A DNA stretch of 64,000 bases from the NCBI GenBank assembly GCA_037179335.1, contig JAKZHN010000057.1:1-64000 (forward strand), read 5' to 3'. This DNA comes from Cyclaneusma minus (Eukaryota; Ascomycota; Leotiomycetes; Marthamycetales; Marthamycetaceae). Under the pieces are notes generated by a model that worked only from the letters and a program-made list of their open reading frames with translations, ran no database searches and was not told the DNA's origin. The position numbers and the translations under genes are program-made. Shown here piece by piece: positions 61,811-64,000 of this stretch (position 1 is the first letter of the stretch; the number at the start of each line of letters is the position of its first letter).

Positions 61811-62158
61811 ATGCAATTCCACTCCCTCACCCTCCTCCTCCTCAGCGCCGCCACCACAGCCATCGCCGCCCACGACAGTCACGACGTCGAAATCCGGAAC
61901 ACGGAAGACTGCGGCCGCTGGAACGGCGTCTGCGGTGCCGGCGACTGCAACGGCAAAGTCGGCGGCAACAGCAAATGGCCAGCCTGCACGAATGGAAGGG
62001 CCAAGGGCTGTCCTTGCGGCTACGGTTGTGGTGCGCCGGACACGACGGGAAGGTGTGATGCGGAGGGGTGCAAGGGGGTGAGTGTGGATGAAATGCCGTA
62101 TCCGGGGCCAAGGTGCACGACGAAGAAGTTGTTTGGGTGTAGCTGTTTGATTAGTTAG
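61811..62158 (+). CDS. Small secreted cysteine-rich protein, 115 aa
   Basis: Single exon. A clear signal peptide (MQFHSLTLLLLSAATTAIAA, likely cleaved after residue 19 or 20) is followed by about 95 mature residues with 12 cysteines, the first at 34, 41 and 46. They include CPCGYGC, GRC, EGC and a terminal GCSC. The even number and spacing suggest six disulfides in a compact, Gly-rich fold. No known family is recognised. Size, secretion, cysteine content and position beside a RIP-degraded block fit a candidate effector or antimicrobial protein; nothing in the sequence shows activity. Start: first ATG after a TATA-like element, context aaaaATGc. Confidence 0.8.
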   Translation: MQFHSLTLLLLSAATTAIAAHDSHDVEIRNTEDCGRWNGVCGAGDCNGKVGGNSKWPACTNGRAKGCPCGYGCGAPDTTGRCDAEGCKGVSVDEMPYPGPRCTTKKLFGCSCLIS

Positions 62159-62524
62159 GTGAGGTACGTGGGTTTTGGAGGAAATTCTGGGAGTGTGAGT
62201 GACTACAGTGGGAAGGGATCGGATGTCATGGTGATGTTGCGCGAGGGTGCTTGGGGGACGTGGAGCTGTTTCGTTGATTGGGCGAGGCTGCGAGGGCTGT
62301 TAGGGACGCTGTTTATTACTAGACCTGGTTGTGCGTCTTTTGATCAAGCTAGGTTGGTAAAATATCAAAAACCACTTGTCAGGAGAGTACCCGGAGAAGA
62401 TCAGGGCTTAACGACAGAATACTCGAGGAATAGGAACGCGTCAATTATGCTCCATTATCTTAAGAATACTCCAACCGCTATGATTTTTAGACCAGGTACC
62501 TAAATAGTAAGGTATACCGAGAGC
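62159..62524. other. Convergent 3' intergenic region
   Basis: 366 bp between the stop codons of the secreted-protein gene and the siderophore acyltransferase gene. No feature seen. Confidence 0.6.
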
Positions 62525-64000
62525 TTAGATGGCGGGAGCCTCGAAGTTCTCCCGGCGGTATCGGACAACTGCGGAGTGCTTGTGTGGGAAGTTGATCTCC
62601 ATCTCCTTGCTGAATCCAATGTTCTGGAGATGCGTGATGAATCTGGTCCTATTGTTAGCAGTCCATTCAAGCTGTAGTGCTGTGAAAGAAGACTGGATAT
62701 GGTAAAAGATATCCGTGGTCAATTATTTGGGTTATCTCTGGTTATCTGGGTAGTTCCAGAAAGCTTGGATTGGCCCAAATCCTTTTTGGATACTTCAAGG
62801 GGCTTGGAAGGCCCCAAAGAACTTGGGATGTTTCCGATATCCGGGAACTAGCGGTTATGCATTTTCTATTCTCGCCCCACTGGAACCACGAGTTCACATC
62901 GTAAGGCAAGTTATGAGACGAGGAGACCAGGTCTTTCAGATGTACTGATGAGCAACGAAACGGGTAAATGAAAACAAGCCAAACATACCTCTCATTATCA
63001 ATCCTCGGCTCCATCAACACCGACTCCGTCCTATAATCCGAGCCAAATTCCCAATGAACAAGAGCGCTTAACCAGGCCCGCAACCTATGTGCTCCTCGGA
63101 GCTCCTGCTCCCCAACCAGCACATGTATACCCCTGTCATAATCGCCCACACCTCCGCCCATGTACTTCGTGATATTGTCCTCCTTCGCCCAGTACAACTC
63201 CATGTATCCGAAAGGCTTGCCATCCCAGCACCCAATAACTGGGAATGAATGCTTCGAGTTCAAGTTCGATTTGAGAAATTCTTCCTGCACACTGATGGGC
63301 CCCTTGCAGCCCCAGAATGCTGCTACTCGCTCGTCGTTCATCCATTTGTTGAGGAGCTGGAGATCGGACATGGCCATTGTGTCTACGGACGAGTTGGCTT
63401 CGGCTGTGGATGAGTTCTTCACAGAAGAACCGGTGACCGAGACGTCTGGTGTTTGAGAGACCGGGCCGTTGAATGGCACGGGCCGGGGAGACAACGATGC
63501 AGTTCGGAAGGAAAGATATTGGCCGATGCTTGGAATGTAGCGTGTATAGAAAGTTTCTCCCTGACGAGGGGGCTTCGGTCGGATAGGGTGACGTACGTGA
63601 TTTGATATAGTATACTGTACTGGTGGGGGCGGGTAGTAGGTTGGCAGATGGCTTCCAGATGCGAAAGGACCGTTTTGATGATTCCAGAGACCCGAGGCTC
63701 TGGGGGACTGGATCTCATGGACGGACGTGTGCGGCGAATGGTGTCTGCTTCCTTCCCTCGAGGGACTCTGCGACCTGGTGTCGGAAGGTGTGCCAGGAAC
63801 CAAGGCTCCAGAAGTGGGCGTAAGAGTGAAAAGGAATAGAGTAGCTGGTAGCTGCCAGTATGATCGCCTAGAGACAAACATTTCTGACCAGCCCTCACTA
63901 TCATCCAGACAAGTACCCACGGCAGAGTCCTCGGTCGAAATCAAACCCATCCGCTCCAATTTCTGCACAAGATTGCGGCCTCGGAAGACACCTTCCCGCT
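62525..64000 (-). CDS. Siderophore-type N5-hydroxyornithine acyltransferase (SidF/SidL-like, IucB family), 5' end outside the window
   Basis: Partial model on the minus strand: exon from beyond 64000 to 62989, and last exon 62648-62525. The GNAT-fold domain reads LLNKWMNDERVAAFWGCKGP, GKPFGYMELYWAKED, DYDRGIHVLVGE and HRLRAWLSALVHWEFGSD, then EPRIDNER joined to TRFITHLQNIGFSKEMEI and FPHKHSAVVRYRRENFEAPAI. These are the conserved blocks of fungal hydroxyornithine acyl- and acetyltransferases, which make the hydroxamate groups of fusarinine- or ferricrocin-type siderophores. The protein ends in API, without a peroxisomal SKL-type tail, which weakens a SidF assignment. The intron is 340 nt and stays open in frame for about 82 codons before a stop. 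The splice is supported by the ctaacaatag acceptor and the family match. Confidence 0.85.

Noticed and set aside
1..64000. CRISPR array or bacterial-type operon
   Set aside because: No regularly spaced repeats with unique spacers; the genes contain spliceosomal introns and are eukaryotic.

Overview
The window comes from the nuclear genome of a filamentous ascomycete, most likely a dothideomycete. Genes of balanced base composition carry short GT-AG introns (mostly 50-100 nt, several with CTAAC/CTGAC branch-like sequences). They sit between very AT-rich blocks in which retrotransposon proteins can still be read through many C-to-T type changes (Gln to stop, Asp to Asn, Thr to Ile). That pattern is typical of repeat-induced point mutation (RIP). 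Genus and species cannot be fixed from the sequence.

Layout. 1-3310: AT-rich RIP-degraded block that begins inside a Ty3/gypsy-type element. 3.6-39.4 kb: gene-bearing segment with a YME1-type i-AAA protease, mitochondrial ribosomal protein mS37, a 1021-aa basic protein of unknown function, a 70-aa Cys/His-rich protein, a DnaJC28-like (DUF1992) protein, an ING-family PHD-finger protein, a pICln-type protein, an SVOP-like MFS transporter, a DLT1 homologue, a type II membrane protein resembling glycosyltransferases, a centrosomin-motif (Cnn_1N) protein and two weak hypothetical genes. About 39.9-61.2 kb: a 21-kb AT-rich block of at least three dead elements. These are a plus-strand relic of unknown type, a Ty3/gypsy element on the minus strand (about 46.6-54.3 kb), and a second Ty3/gypsy element on the minus strand (about 54.3-61.0 kb). 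61.3-64.0 kb: two divergent small genes, one a 12-cysteine secreted protein, then the 3' part of a siderophore-type N-acyltransferase gene running off the window.

How the genes relate. Three products act or probably act in mitochondria (YME1, mS37, DnaJC28-like), but they are not co-transcribed and no operon-like logic is expected. The ING protein and the pICln protein share a 781-bp divergent promoter region, as do mS37 and the 1021-aa protein (400 bp). The cysteine-rich gene at the AT-block edge with a siderophore gene beside it is the arrangement often seen for effector or accessory genes in plant-associated dothideomycetes; that reading is inference.

Gene models were rebuilt by hand from splice sites and reading phase. 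Several genes (mS37, the 70-aa protein, the MFS transporter, ING, DnaJC28-like, siderophore acyltransferase) only make sense after splicing.
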